Shown here: positions 46,241-59,383 of the stretch, one piece after another
Layout of the letters: each line of letters starts with the position of its first letter
Position numbering within the stretch: position 1 is the stretch's first letter
Assembly (NCBI GenBank): GCA_008694505.1
Contig: VZDJ01007747.1
Coordinates: 7,844,399-7,908,398 of the forward strand
Reading direction: 5' to 3'
Source of the DNA: Cyanoderma ruficeps
Taxonomy: Eukaryota; Chordata; Aves; Passeriformes; Timaliidae
Length of the DNA: 64,000 nucleotides
The notes under the pieces: model-generated
Told to the model about the DNA's origin: nothing
The model's input: the letters and a program-made list of their open reading frames with translations, nothing else
Database searches by the model: none
Translations under genes and position numbers: made by a program

Positions 46241-49200
46241 AGAAAAAAAAAATTCAGATAAACACAAAATCAGTGAAGTTAAGAAAAACAATATATTTTA
46301 CTGATGTGAGCTGGTTGGAAAAAAGCCTTTGCTGCATTAGGCTGTGCATATCAAAAGCTTCATACAACAGAGTTTCAGTACTTGGTATCCACCACTTCCA
46401 CAGCTGCTTCTGGAACAGCACGTTCACTGCTGGGCATATCACCAGGAAATTAAGAAAGATTTGAAGAACAGTCAAATACTTTAATGCCTGAGGGAATTTC
46501 ATGTTACAAGATTTAGGTAAGCTAAATATGAACTACTGTCCTCAACCATGAACCAAAAAGGCCCAAAGAATACAAATACAACAGTAAGGTTAAATAATAT
46601 TGTTGAAGAAGATATAATTTCCATATGAAACAAACAAAAAAATTAAAGTAACAAAAATGAAACATTTAACTAAATGGGAAAATATTCTGAGACTAGAGTA
46701 AAAGTACTTGGTGCAATTATCTTTCTGTGACACTGAGAAAAGCTCCTCTGGAAAATTTAAAGCTAGGATAGTCCAGGACTTTAAACACTTAAAGAAGCCA
46801 TGAGGCACACAGGGCAGGGACAAAATTAGGATACAGTAGGAAATAGTAATGTATTAATGCCTGAGAAAAGGAAACCAGTGCAAAAAGCTAAGAGAAAGCA
46901 TGAATACCAGAAACTCCTCAACAAAAGTATAAGCTGAAATGTTGAGAAATGGTATCTCAGGACTTCTACTGTTTAGCATTTTGTGTCTGTAGCACCTAGT
47001 CCTGTGAAATATGTTTTTCAATAGGAGGTGCATATTTGAGGATATTCGGACTGGAAATTCTACTATCAGTAATAGCAAATATTTATAATAAACTGTAAAT
47101 GAGAATAGATCTAGAAAAAAATAATCCAAACCAAAATCAAAGCCTAGCTTTCGTGCACACCAAGTCCACTCAGTCTGTAAGTAATTAGCTTATCTGGACT
47201 CAAATGTATGTATATAAAAGACGTACTTCAGATCTTAAGTCTTAAGGTGACTTAAGAACTCACCATGAAAAGAAAAAAACAATCTCTACTGCAGACTAAA
47301 ATAAGGAAAAAAAGTCATTCTAATACACTCACACTTCAAGGGCCTCTCAGGCATGGAAGATGAGAATTTTAAAAAGGTTAATTTCAGCTCTCAGGTATGC
47401 CTGACTAAAGGCAGATTACAGTAAGAAATTGCTTTAATTACGGCAAGCCAGCTAACTGTATCCCTGAAGTTTTTAGCTCTAATTGTCATAGTTAAGGAAT
47501 TTTGAGGGATTCTATCGTAACCACCACATTCATATCAAAGCACATTTGGAACCACATTTTGCCCTTATTTACACCATTTCAAATCACTATTAAACTCTCC
47601 AAATTAATATAGATTCTGTTTACAAAAGCTCTTAGAGTCTCAAAGCATCCAGAAATGGAGTGTGGCTTTAATAAATCAGTGGGGAATATTTCTTACAATT
47701 GAGACATTCATAGAGATAATGGAAAAAAAAAGTTAAAACTTGAAACTTTCTTAGGCGAATTATTCCTTCGAAGATGCCACATCTCCAGGAAGATTCCTGA
47801 GCTTGAGAATTGAGAGTATTATGAAGAATCTACCTTTTACTTCAGTTGAATTCCGTAGCTTAAAACAGTACTTGGAATAAGGATTAGGACTTGATCCACC
47901 CACATTAGTGCTCCAACCAGCAACCTAGAGACTATTTCTGACCCACTGACTGTCACAATGGCTTTGTAACAGAATTGGTCAGCCCTCAAACTTAACAAAT
48001 GTGAGCTACAATTTTTGAGGTAGTCTACACCCCAAACAAAGCAGAAGGGGCACCTGATTCTTGTTTCCCACCACATGATGAATGCACGACGGACACCGAG
48101 ACCTCCTTTTCAATAAAATTTAGAGCTGCTTCAACAGAGCTCTGAACACATCTAGCAGAAGCCATCCCTACAGGTGAAATACACAGAAAAACAAAATTCT
48201 GACTCTATGCCAGACAGATTCCAAGCAATTAACTCAGGATGTTTGTGACAGTCACACACTTTGGCAGCAAAAAGCTCTTGGATCCTCTCTAAAGAAATGC
48301 ACATATTTATTTTTTGCATTGAAATGCTAAAAACTACAATTCTAGAGGGACAGTGAAATAAAACAAACAAAGAAAGAACTCAGTCCTTACTCTCTAAGGG
48401 ATTGGGGTGGAATTGGCTGGGATTGGAGGAAATGCATGGTTACAATGAGGGTTACTATGCAATTGTCTGTTTCTTGTTGGTCTACCTATGGCTCATACCT
48501 TGAGTATTTTTTGATTGTCATGCCTTCTCAACACCCTTTCTTCTACCATTATTTGTTTAAATGAATCTTTCCAACACATTTCTTCTGCTACCATAGATTT
48601 TAACCTTGTACTACTTCCTGTTGTTGTTTAAATGCAATTTTCCACAATTATTTATGGATATCTATCTAAACACCAAAATAAACACCAGAATTAAAATCCT
48701 ATGCAACAACATTTCTCAATTAGGAAAGAGAACTAGGACATTTTCTTTGAAATGACCTACATATGTTGCCCAAGTCCCATAGAGTTTGAGATACTGAAGC
48801 TAATTACTATACAATACTGCGTTGATAATAATAATTAAAAAAAATAAAGGAGAACAGCAACAGTAAGACAAGTAAAATAGATTCAGTTAGCTATATTCTG
48901 AGAGGACCATTTCCCAGTGTATCTTAGAAAAAAATTTAAGGCAAGATTTGGCACAGAGAAAGTATTTGAGTAGCTTGAAAATCCCCAGTGATGCGGGGTA
49001 TAGCCATGCCATGAATTATCTGTCTGACTCAAATAATGGAATTGAAAATAAATTTTCTAATCAGTAGATTTAAAACCCACAAGGAAGACCTTTCCATATA
49101 TGGCACAATTCAATTTAAAAATTCCTTCTTACAGAATGTTTCATAAAACAGAAGCATAAATTGGATTAGCTTCAGTACAGGCCAGCTGGGAGTTCCCAGT

Positions 49201-50940
49201 CTTTAAATTCCTACTTACCAGAATCTGGGAAGACATTCTTGTGAGAATGACACAATCCATCTTCTATTGCTTGCTTCTTTTTTCAGAAGTATTCACTATT
49301 ACCAAGTTACGCAAATGTATGATCTGACTAAATTGCTTTTATCATATTATATGCTAAGAATAATATGCATACAGTAAGTCAGTGAGGTATGTGCTATGGC
49401 ACCCACACATCCAGCAGAAGAGCTAAGCCATGGAACAATATTAAAAAGAAATAAAGATACATTTGAAAATGTGTGCTTTCTCAGACTCAGCAACTATAGG
49501 TTTGTGTTTCACAGCACTGAAAGTTCACTGCTACTTTAGATTATGTCCAGATTTGAAAAAAATTGAAGATGACATTAAGCCAAATGAAAAAGCAGAAAGC
49601 TACCCAGGCATGAAAGCTAACCGAAAAAGAACAAAATACAGATAAAAATTTGTAAACAAAGTATATTTTTCGTTGATGAATCATGCAAAACTGAACGGAC
49701 AAAGCAATACGGAAGGGAAATGAAGAAGAAATTATCATAAAGGAAAAATAAAAGTTAAGACAGCCAAGGAGACTAACTGCATAAGTGCATAGAGGAATAA
49801 AACCAATCTCCTCCTTGCCTCAGCACACAATCTTACTTTGAAAAATAGTACAAATATTTAATGCTCAAATAAACGAGAAGAGGAGCTATAAAATCAAGAC
49901 AGTTGAGTAGATTGCTTGGAATCTCAAGAAACATAGTTATGGAAATATGTGTGGGAGAGAAATAAAATGTGATTTAAAAATTTAAGGATTTAGTTGTTAT
50001 CCTTACGTTTGTGTAAAATTATAATAAGTAAATTAATACATTTTATGGCTGGATAGCTACACATGTATATACTGAGGAAGTATCAGAAGTATAGGTCATA
50101 GGGAAGCTTTGAGAAAGATGGCTTTATTAAAGCAGGACAAAATATTAAATATATCAGTCAAAGTTGATTGTGTCTATATTTGCTAGCTATTACCTATGCA
50201 AGATTTGGAACTTGAAACTGTTGAAGCAAAACTGTTATCTTTTAGTGTGAGGACAGGCATGTATAAAATAACTCTAAATAAGATAAAATAGTTTATAGCA
50301 AATTATATTTTTGATAATTCCCAAGATGTTTTTCTGTTGTTTCAACTTTTCAAATAAAATCAACTATCAATTCCAGTGTCAATAAGCATTTTATTCATAA
50401 GTCAGGAGTAAAACACAGTTCCATCATGCCAATTCTAAAGAAGTTCTTTGTTCCAAAGAATTACTAATTTATCACATTCAACATGTTGCTAAAAATAAAT
50501 AATTTGTAGTGAATTCTATATACAGTCAGTGTTCGTGCTAGTCAATGTTTTTGGATGAAAACCCTGTTCAAAATGACCTGAAAAAAATCCAAACCATACA
50601 CAAATTAATGGGAGGGAAACTTCATTGTAAATATTACAAGGCTAATATACCAAAATACTGCTTACATGAAAAAGTTTTCTGAGCCAGTATCAATTAAAAA
50701 GTTAATAAATAATATTTTTCTATCTCACACAAACCCTTCCCACTAAAGCCATGGTCTCTGCCCAGAAAACAGACAGTAATTTCAAAACCAGTTTCTTCCA
50801 ACATTGGCAATTAGATTTAAGTTATAAAGATGCAATTTCAGCTCCTGTAAACTGATGATTTAAGGTAAGGACACAGACTGCATTAAGTCCTTATGAAGTG
50901 ATGCCAATTGACACTGAAACAAATCATGCAATACCTGGTA

Positions 50941-51138
50941 TTACTTTGGCCTCCTCACAACTTCTTCCCTTCCCTCTGTGATGAAATTTACTGGCCGTAA
51001 CAAAGCCAACGAGGAAACACTCAGTGCCTTCAGCTGAGTCAGCTTTCTGTGACTCGACTGCAAGCCAGGAGACAGAGCCAACAGCCCGTTAAATCCCGCT
51101 GCAGTGATGGGTCCATTAAGGGAGAGATTCAGATACAT
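50941..51138 (-). other. GC-richer island with 65-codon ORF, unrecognised
   Basis: The minus-strand frame from ATG at 51138 gives MYLNLSLNGPITAAGFNGLL and continues to ...VVRRPK, stop at 50941-50943. Codons are CTG/CAG/AAG-rich and the patch has five or more CpGs, in contrast to both flanks. Two acceptor-like sites (…ATCACTGCAG and …GGCTTGCAG) and a weak donor (CCAGTAAAT) lie inside. An AP-1/MAF-like TGAGTCAGC is present near 51036. It lies on the same strand as FSTL5. It could be a conserved regulatory element, an alternative exon, or an old repeat. No protein family was recognised. Confidence 0.18.
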
Positions 51139-51660
51139 TTTGGGTAACCCAAAAATCTCTCAGTAATATTTACATGTCTGACAACAGCAAACTTATCATC
51201 TACTATCTAAAACCCCAAAAATCACATTTAGGACACGTTAAATATGGAATTTACATACTGAACTGTGTTTATCCCACTGAAATTAATATGCGTATATTGA
51301 TCAAAAAAAAAAGAAAAAGAACATGACCTTGTCCTACAGTCAGTTGTTACTTCTTAACACAAAGCAATTAATAATAAAAAATAACAATCCAACAGCTAAC
51401 TCCCTACAATCCTAAATTCCATGGATTTTATGACATATTTTAAGTTACAAATTTTGAAGTATAGAATATTTGAAATATAATTAGAAAAAAGTATGAAATA
51501 ATTAAAATCTTTAAACCTAGATTGTGGAGCAGACTAACATTTTATCTAGTTGATACTACAAGAAATTGAATGGTTACTCTCATAAGACAGAAACATATTA
51601 TGCAGTGTACAGAGCAGATGTCATTGCAAGCTAGTTTTCCCAAGCACTTCAGTAGAAAAA

Positions 51661-51720
51661 CAGGAAGAAAAACAAACAAAATCAACCAAAAAAAACCCAA
51701 ACCAAAAAACAAGCCACCAA
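51661..51720 (+). repeat. A/C-rich low-complexity tract
   Basis: AAAACAAACAAAATCAACCA followed by AAAAAAACCCAAACCAAAAA. Confidence 0.8.
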
Positions 51721-52010
51721 AAAGCCAACACCATGGTATTTTACATAGCAATTATTGCTTAAGGAACATCAACTGGATCACTCTCCAGATGTATACACAT
51801 TTTCTCGTACAGATATTTTAATAGGATTATACCCATACAAGAAAAAAAATAAATAAAACCAACCAACCTAGACATGGGAAATTTGTCACTGAGAATGTGG
51901 ATCTATCACAACTATTAATGCTGTATCTATTTTAGCCATCATCTCGAAAGAAATAGTTACAAATTATATGGTAGGTATTTATAGAAATGATAGAGAAGGA
52001 CTTGTACACA

Positions 52011-53005
52011 ACCAGAGAGTGACAAGAAAAGGGGTAATGGTTTTAAACTGTGATTACAGGTTTAGATTGGATGTTACGAAGAAACTGTTCACTATGAATT
52101 CTTCACTCTGGTGAAGCACTAAACAGGTTGTGCAGAGAGGTTGTGGAGGGCCCATCCCTGGATGTACAGACAGACTGGGGTCTGAGAGGCTGGAGTGCAG
52201 CACTGCAGGAAGGGACTAATGGTCCCAGTCAAAAGCAAGTTGAACATGAGTCATTGTTCCCTGGCAGCCAGGAGGGCCAAGTGTGTCCTGGGGTGCATCA
52301 GGCACAGCATCACCAGCTGGGCAAGGGAGAGGATTGTCTCGCTCTGCTCTGCACTCATCCTGAATCCTGAAGGCAGTTTTAGGCACCACAATATAAAATG
52401 GTCATTAGACTATCAAAGAATGTGCAAAGAAAGGCAATAATGGCGAAGGGCCTTGAAGGTAAGCCCACTCTTAATGAGGAGTGTCTGAGGTCACTTGGTC
52501 TGTTCAGCTGGAACAGGAGACTGAGAGGGGACCTCATCCCAGTCTACAACTTGCTCATGAAGAGAAGGGGAGAGGCAGGCACTGATCTCTGCTCTGTGGT
52601 GACCAGTGACAGGACATGAAGGAATGGCCTCAAGGTGGGTCAGAGGAGGTTTAGGTTAAATATTAGGAAAAAGGTTTTCACCCAAAGGGGGTTATAGGCA
52701 CTGGAACAGGCTCCCCAGGGCCTGGTCACAGCACCGAGACTGATGTTGTTCAAGAAATGACTTGACAACATTCTCAGGCACACTGTGATTCCCAGAGCTG
52801 TCCCATGCCGGGCCAGGAGTTGGACTTTGATGAATATTGTGAATCCTTTCCAACTCAGCACATTCTGTGATTCTGTGTTTAGGGCCAAGTTGGATGGGGC
52901 CCTGAGCAACCTGGTCTCATGAATGGCATCCTTCCCATGGCAGGGCAGTTGGAACTAGTTGATCTTAAGGTCTCTTCCCTTTCCAAAAGGTTCTATAATT
53001 CTATA
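52011..53005 (+). mobile_element. CR1 LINE 3' end split by a second CR1
   Basis: The first part (52011 to about 52165) has the CR1 3' blocks GACAAGAAAAGGGGTAATGG, AGGTTTAGATTGGATGTTA, AGAGAGGTTGTGGAGGGCCC and CATCCCTGGATG. The text then jumps into an internal CR1 region and resumes only at 52878 with TTAGGGCCAAGTTGGATGG, CTGAGCAACCTGGTCTCATG and GGAACTAGTTGATCTTAAGG, ending in the CR1 tail TTCTATAATTCTATA at about 53005. The two parts are contiguous in a normal CR1, so the middle 712 bp are an insertion. Confidence 0.88.
52166..52877 (+). mobile_element. CR1 LINE inserted into the older CR1
   Basis: This starts in ORF2 (CAGACTGGGGTCTGAGAGGC, TGGCAGCCAGGAGGGCCAAG) and runs through AGACTGAGAGGGGACCTCAT, CAGAGGAGGTTTAGG and CACTGGAACAGGCTCCCCAG to the tail CATTCTGTGATTCTGTG at 52861-52877. 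One plus frame gives SLAARRAKCVLGCIRHSITS, a CR1 ORF2 C-terminal signature. Stops and frame changes make it non-functional. Possible target duplication is at most a few bases (TGT on both sides), as is usual for CR1. Same orientation as the host element. Confidence 0.85.
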
Positions 53006-55301
53006 TCGCTGTGAGTAGTGACACGGGTACCTACTGCTTCATCGTCTATTCTAATTAAATTTTAACACAAACTTTAAAAAATAGGTATCTGTGCAAACTT
53101 TCCATCTCTGGACTTCAGTACATCCTGTTTAGATTAAACCTTTGGAGATTATTTTGTGCCAAATTTAACTCCCACTAAGCATGCAACAGCACAAGTTAAC
53201 CAATAGGTTCATAAAAAAACGGAGCAAATTTTTGAAAAGCATAAAAAAATGGAGTTGGTACACAAAATTCAAAGCTTTCCTTCTAAAGCATACAAATGAC
53301 AGATAACACAGCAATATGTCTGAAACAGTAAGGTAGACTGTACTGTTAAGCAGAAAACACAAAATTAAACTTCCTATGCAATGCTATTCCTACTGCTATC
53401 TGCAAATACATTTTATAATCATTCTTCGTGACATCACAAAACCCATGCACATTCATTTTTTAACCTTCTTTAGAATCATCAAGTCTGCTGTGATGAAAAA
53501 AAATTATATTCCATATGGAAACATCAGATAAGTAATATTCTTCAGGTCATAAACCACTAAGCAAGCAAAATCCAAGCATCTGATCCCCAGTTCAAGTCAA
53601 ATAGTACCTTCAAATTCATAAAATTAAACTTCAACCAACTTATCATGGATATTTGCAGCTCATAAATGATTTAGAAATTATCAGAATCATTAACTCAAAT
53701 TACAAAAGTTAACAGTTTCACCTTGCATAATGTACCACAAAATATGAAATGGATGTTGGCAAAATACACTTTGCATATCTTGTGCTTATTAGTCAAATGT
53801 TTGTCATAAATTTGTCTATTTCCTGAAAACAAGTCTAACAATGTTTTTCTGTGCATAAAATTCAAATTCTTATAAAAAAGATCAGCCTAGTACTTTTTTA
53901 TGCTTGAACATTAGTAACTTCCATGTAAAAATTATTCACAATTGTGACAATACCTACTTCTCCCTTGTCTAAACCACAGTGAAAAGCATAAAAAATTGTA
54001 TTCCATTTTCAAAGTCTGTTTTTCCATCCAGCATCAAACACTGCACAAAAGCAGATTATACTTCCAGAAATTCTTTATGTCAAATGTGGTAGGAACACAG
54101 GGGAGTTTTATCTAATTAATTTACTGAAAGAATCACTAGCACATAAATTACAAATTCTAGTTTAAGGATTATGGTAGTACACAGAGAGTGACTGGTTATT
54201 CAGTTAAAGATCTCACGTAGTTTTCCTGCAATTGCTTTTCCTCTTGGATCTTATATTCATTGATATGCCAAGGGACAACTTGGATACCTCCATTATTACT
54301 GTTCTCAGCTATTTAGTCAAAATAGCATTGCTCTTTCTCTTTGAAAGATCACATGGAGGATTCAGAGCTCAGAAATGGATCTATCAAAGAGCTGTTTTAA
54401 ATATAGAACAACTCTGTATATCAATCACAAGCTATAGTGTAAGACAAAATTTTTCTTGAAATTCCAAAATCCCTTTCCTTGCTCATGGCATGGATGCTGT
54501 GTTGATAGAACGAACTGTACTATAGGTTGCAATCAGCAAATCTGAAATTATTTATAATGTCTTACTTCCCTTTTTATTCAGAGTTTAAGCCTTATACTTT
54601 TTCCTTCCTTCATATCGATTTACAGAGATGTATTATTTTACAATTTCTTGCATTAGAATTGCCGAAGTCACAGGTTCATCCATTGCTCCTGATAGAACTC
54701 TGATTATATTTCTTAAGGGATTTTTCCTCTCATCCATCACTGACACTCATTCTCAGACTTCATTTTCAGTCTCTTTTCCCCCTGCTGGACATTGTTCTCA
54801 GTATGGCAAGAGAGGTATTAATCCTTTCTTCTTAGAACATGTGAATACTCTACTGTGCTGAGTACCTGTCTCATCAAAAAATGTTCATAATTAAGGCTTT
54901 TTTTTTTTTAATGAGCACAAACTTACTACTTCAAAACCATAAATCATCTACTAGTTCACCATTTGAATTCCATATTGTGCACAGCAAAACTGATTTGTCA
55001 TGCACACTTCTTCAGACCATTTCAGATATTTAATTTAACTTATTACAATGCATTTAAATATGGCATTTGTAAGCCCACTCTGGAAAAGTACACACTGGTA
55101 AAGACAGCCACTTGATGGCCTTATGTTCACTTTGTAGAGGTGGTTGGTAGCTGCTCTCTGGTTAGGCAACAATAGGAAGACTATTGTCAGCAGTGGAGTT
55201 TGTAATGCATAAAGCATGCTCCACAGAGGGACAGAACAAAAGCAGACCTGCTCAGTGACACAAGGATATTACACCTGTCTGCAATCAGAAGTGCCCAAGT
55301 G

Positions 55302-55407
55302 CCCATGCCAGATGGAGCTTTAAGTAACCCAGTCTAGTGTGTGGCACCCCTTCCCCATGCAGGAGGGTTGGAACTAGACGACCTTTAAGGTTCCTTCCAA
55401 ACAAAAT
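55302..55407 (+). mobile_element. Short CR1 3' terminal fragment
   Basis: Blocks GATGGAGCTTTAAGTAACCC, AGTCTAGTGTGTGGCACCCC, AGGAGGGTTGGAACTAGACG and ACCTTTAAGGTTCCTTCCAA correspond to the last 100 bp of a CR1. The expected ATTCTATG tail is replaced by AAATTAAAAA followed by a purine tract. Confidence 0.82.
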
Positions 55408-55460
55408 TAAAAAGGGAGAAAGGGAGAGGGAGAGAGGGAGAGTGAGTACACACACACAAG
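55408..55460 (+). repeat. Purine tract followed by a short CA run
   Basis: A GGGAGA/GGGAGAGAGG-type purine-only stretch runs to about 55446. After GTA it is followed by ACACACACACA. It sits directly at the end of the CR1 fragment, where simple repeats often grow from retroposon tails. Confidence 0.8.
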
Positions 55461-57505
55461 GACTCTGCCCCAGCAACTTGTCTTTTGTTGTCCACGCTAC
55501 GTGCCACTTCTACTGATTACTACCAATATAACTCCACCAGGTAAGTACAATTTCCATTATTCTCTATACTAGCAAATAATGAAGCACAGAAACATAGTAG
55601 TGATGTTACTTCAGGCAGACCACTGAATGCAATTCCTATTCCCAGCAGAACAAATTGAGTTGAAAGAAATATGGTGCCTTCATAAAAATTGCATGAGTTG
55701 TTATGCACTGGCAAATGCAAATGATTTTGTTTCCATGACACAGCAGCAATTTTCTACAGAGCTCATCTCTTGTGTGACTCTTGGTACATAATGTCCAGCT
55801 CAATGCTACAGGATCAGGAACTGATGATACGAGGTAAAGTTACCTTGGTCATTTAAGCTGGTCAGTGTTCTTAGTTGTCTAACACAATGCTGAGTTGCTC
55901 GAGTACCTACTGAAGCCAGCTGATAGACTGACATGGCTCTCTATTAGGCCTTAAATCAGAAATGCCACACCATCCTACCCTTTTTATAAGTAGCACTGTA
56001 TGTATGTCTATCTATAGACAAACTTTGTATTATTTCATCCACAGATATTCTATCACTTTTATGTACCACATAATTTACTGGGAATGTAACCTTTTTCTCT
56101 TTTTTTAATATCAACTGAATTAAAATTTAAACATTTTTGGATTTGCAATCACAATTAAATTATTGTGCATTCTCAAGTACAGTAAGACAGCAAAAACCCT
56201 ACAGATATGTATACAAATTTATGAATTATCCCATAAAAACTGTGTGGAAGACTGTTCAAAGACATTGTTTTTAAATTGTGAATTAAGAAAATAATTGCAT
56301 ATTTATTAGACTGTCTGAATGCTATGACTGTCATAATGGTATGAGATATATTTGAGAGTTGATATTGGATGTCAGTGGAAGAAATTGAAAATAATTCAGT
56401 TGATAAGATTCTACCTTTAAGAAAATGGTGCTATTAAGAAAATGTTGCTATTGCCTGCAAATGCAGTTAAACCACTATTAAATGCCTGTACTTTGAGATG
56501 TATCCCAAAGCTATTTGATGTCTCTTCCTGCATCTTATTAGCAGTCAAGAAAATTCAGATCACCAAAACATTTTAAAATGATGCCCAGAGCAGACCAATT
56601 TTTATTATCAGCAGAGAGGATTATCAAGTAATCAAGGAACATTTTTCCATAGGCAAGTCTGAACTGGTCATTTAGTGTTCATACTGATGAAAACACTCCC
56701 TGCAGATATTCTAAAACAGATGAAAACTCAGTCTCAGAAGCACAATGAAAATCCATCAAGGTTTCTTTTAAGCAAATCCTTTAAGGAAAGTTTTCTTTAA
56801 GGAAAATTATTTTTTAACAGATATTTACTAAGAGGAAGTTAAACATATCAACTTCTCCACACTGAGATGGCAAGAAAAAGTGGAAAGTGAAAGCAGATGC
56901 AGAAGGAATGCGACAATTTTCGTTCTTCCCTTAAGAACCTCAAGAACTTCTAAGACTTTTCATCTCATCTCTCTCCATGTATAAACTGTGATGTTCTTAT
57001 CCTCTTTAACTACATGAAACTTTTTTTCCCACTCCACTTAAGCTTCTTGCCATTTATTTTTTTTTTCCAAAGCTAAAACTCATTGGTTTGGTGTCTTGGG
57101 GTTGTTTTCTTCTTGTTTGTTTTAAATATCATAGAAGTTCCCTATAAGAACTCATGATTTCCTCATGGTGTTTGTATCTCATCTCCCTAGCAGGTCCAAT
57201 GGACTGTGATAGCATACATTCATTGATCACTGGCTAATTACTACCAATTTCTTCTGGTTACACACTTGTCACTCTACACTTCAAAAAATTATGCACGACT
57301 AGCAATTGTAAACCATCCTTATCTTAAGACTCAATTTCACAGACAATGTGCCTTTGTAGACATAGTAATAGGTACTAATACACAAACATAAATTTAATAC
57401 TATTTACTGATTTGTATATACAGACCTATTATATATAATCTTTGTGGGTAAAATTACCTCAAAAACTAAGAATTTTCTTCACCAGTTTTATACACCAACT
57501 CAAGT

Positions 57506-57529
57506 AAGCCGGCTAGATAACCCCGGCTT
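57506..57529. repeat. GC-rich 7-bp stem hairpin in AT-rich DNA
   Basis: AAGCCGG (57506-57512) pairs perfectly with CCGGCTT (57523-57529) over a 10-base loop. Two CCGG sites in a CpG-poor neighbourhood. No function can be assigned. Confidence 0.7.
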
Positions 57530-59083
57530 CAGCAATTACTGCACTATAAGAAGGGATACAGAATAAAACCTTAGCATTTACACAACAAAATGAGTCAACT
57601 GTGTCCTGATTTTGGCTCGGGTTAATTTTCTAAACATCTGCCTGCAGTGTTTAGCTGCCTGCAGGTAAAACCACAAGGATCAAAATCTCAGAGCATTACT
57701 ATTCCTTCTACAGACACTGCAATATGATGCAGGGAAAGAGAAGAGAGAGAAAAGTTCAACCTTAAAAAAAATTGACCAAGGGCACTCCAAGAAAGACCAA
57801 GCAGATCCTGAATACCTAATAACAGAACACTGAAAGGTGTGACAGCAATTTGTCTCAACTGTCACACCTGTCATGTAAAAGAGGAAAAAAAACTCAGTGA
57901 TGCAGTTTTCAAAATGCAAAACAAAGCAGAACAACAAAATTACCAGACTCAGTAAGTATCTCTTCTGTATTTCATTACCTTAAATACAAAGGATGATGGA
58001 AGTTCCACATAATATATGTGCATCCTGTTCAGGAGAGAATAAATCCCTCTGAGTCATTAATGCAGAAAAATTCTCCAAGTTAGGACTGTCTCATAGGGAG
58101 CAAAACCCACAAAATATAGCTACCCAAAAAATACCAGTAGACTGAGACATATAAAGTCAACAGGAAATGGAACTCCTCAGGAAATCTGTGTCTCTGTGTT
58201 CTATAACAAACTAGTATTATCTCTACCTGAGCCTACACACTCTGCTGAATATCGCTATTCTTTCATTACCAATAAGCACAAGAATTTAAAGGGAAGAACA
58301 TGATTCAGTTCTCTGGCAATTGTAACACAGCCTACATTTCAGAGGCCCAAGCTATTATTCTCAGAGTCACATTTTAGGACTATTTAGAGTGCACACACTA
58401 AAAATTCAATGTTAGGAATGTACCAATTTGAACTTCAAAACATAGTGATCTGTTGAAATAAGCATACCAAATTGTGTACAGCCTTATCTCAGCATTCAGA
58501 AATACTTTGAGAGTATTCAGAATGAGTTGTGCTTTCAATAATCTATGAAAGTCAAGTGGTCGAGCTACATTTCATCCAGTTAAGAGAACCCTCCTACTTT
58601 GCTGAAGTTAGGAAAGCAATAAGTGAGAAATGTAGACCAAAAAAAAANAAAAAGAGATAATTTTACAGGCTTTTACTTGCACACTGAAAACTTTGTATTT
58701 TTCCAACAGATCTGACCTTCTGACCTTAGATCAGAAGAGATCTTTATGGCATGTCTGAGTACACTGATCTCCTAAGACTGAGAGACTGGAGACAACAAGG
58801 CCAGCCAATTCACAGACTGGAGTAGCCAACACTTGTATGCCAAGGAAAATGATGAAATGCCTGTAGGATCAATTTTTTACAATTTATTTTGACAGGATTT
58901 CCAGCCTGACAGCTTTTCTTTGTTGAGTGTTCTTGTCTTGGGGGTTTTGTTTTGTTGATTGGTTTTGATTCTTTCAAGGACTGGCTCTACTCTTATTTCC
59001 ATTTTAGTATCTCAGTTTCTCAGTCTTTCAGCAATTTCAAGTAAGTAAAGAGAGGTAAAAATTTTTGCAAATAACTTGGAATA

Positions 59084-59119
59084 TTAAAAAAATATATATT
59101 TTAAAAAATATTTTTTTAA
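59084..59119. repeat. AT-only inverted repeat
   Basis: TTAAAAAAATAT (59084-59095) and its exact reverse complement at 59108-59119, 12-base spacer, all A/T. Likely simple-sequence drift. Confidence 0.6.
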
Positions 59120-59383
59120 AATACTACACTACAACACCGCAAGTGACTAATCAAACTAACAGCGTACACAAAGCAAAAAGTAAAGAAGTGTAACTCAGAA
59201 GAGAAAATGCAAGTAATTCATCCTATTTTCTTGTTTTTCAAAGTTCAGCAAAAGAACTCCATCTTGATTGGTCAAAATTGTGATTGTACGATAGCGTCTC
59301 CATAATAACCCTTTTGGCTTAGTGAAAGAGACAGATCTTTCAACTCTACATACTTTGCTTTTATAGAAACATTTTCCTTGTGA

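Larger units (their letters stand above)
46241..52010 (-). other. Intronic stretch, mostly featureless
   Basis: A hairpin CTTAAGTC/GACTTAAG lies near 47235-47257, a CpG-containing patch at 48085-48110 and the 50.94-51.14 kb island. An A/C tract sits at 51661-51720. Nothing else was recognised. Confidence 0.5.
53006..59383 (-). other. Intronic stretch with one CR1 fragment
   Basis: Apart from the CR1 fragment and purine tract at 55.3-55.46 kb, the GC-rich hairpin at 57.5 kb and T/G tracts at 57084-57123 and 58935-58968, I see only AT-rich sequence. An imperfect hairpin with AGATCT ends lies near 58709-58742. Confidence 0.5.

Noticed and set aside
48085..48125. GCACGACGGACACCGAGACC followed closely by AATAAA, suggestive of an LTR end
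   Set aside because: Too short and without matching LTR body, primer-binding site or target duplication.
52128..52909. Overlapping ORFs of 73-89 codons
   Set aside because: They are remnants or shadows of the nested CR1 pair.
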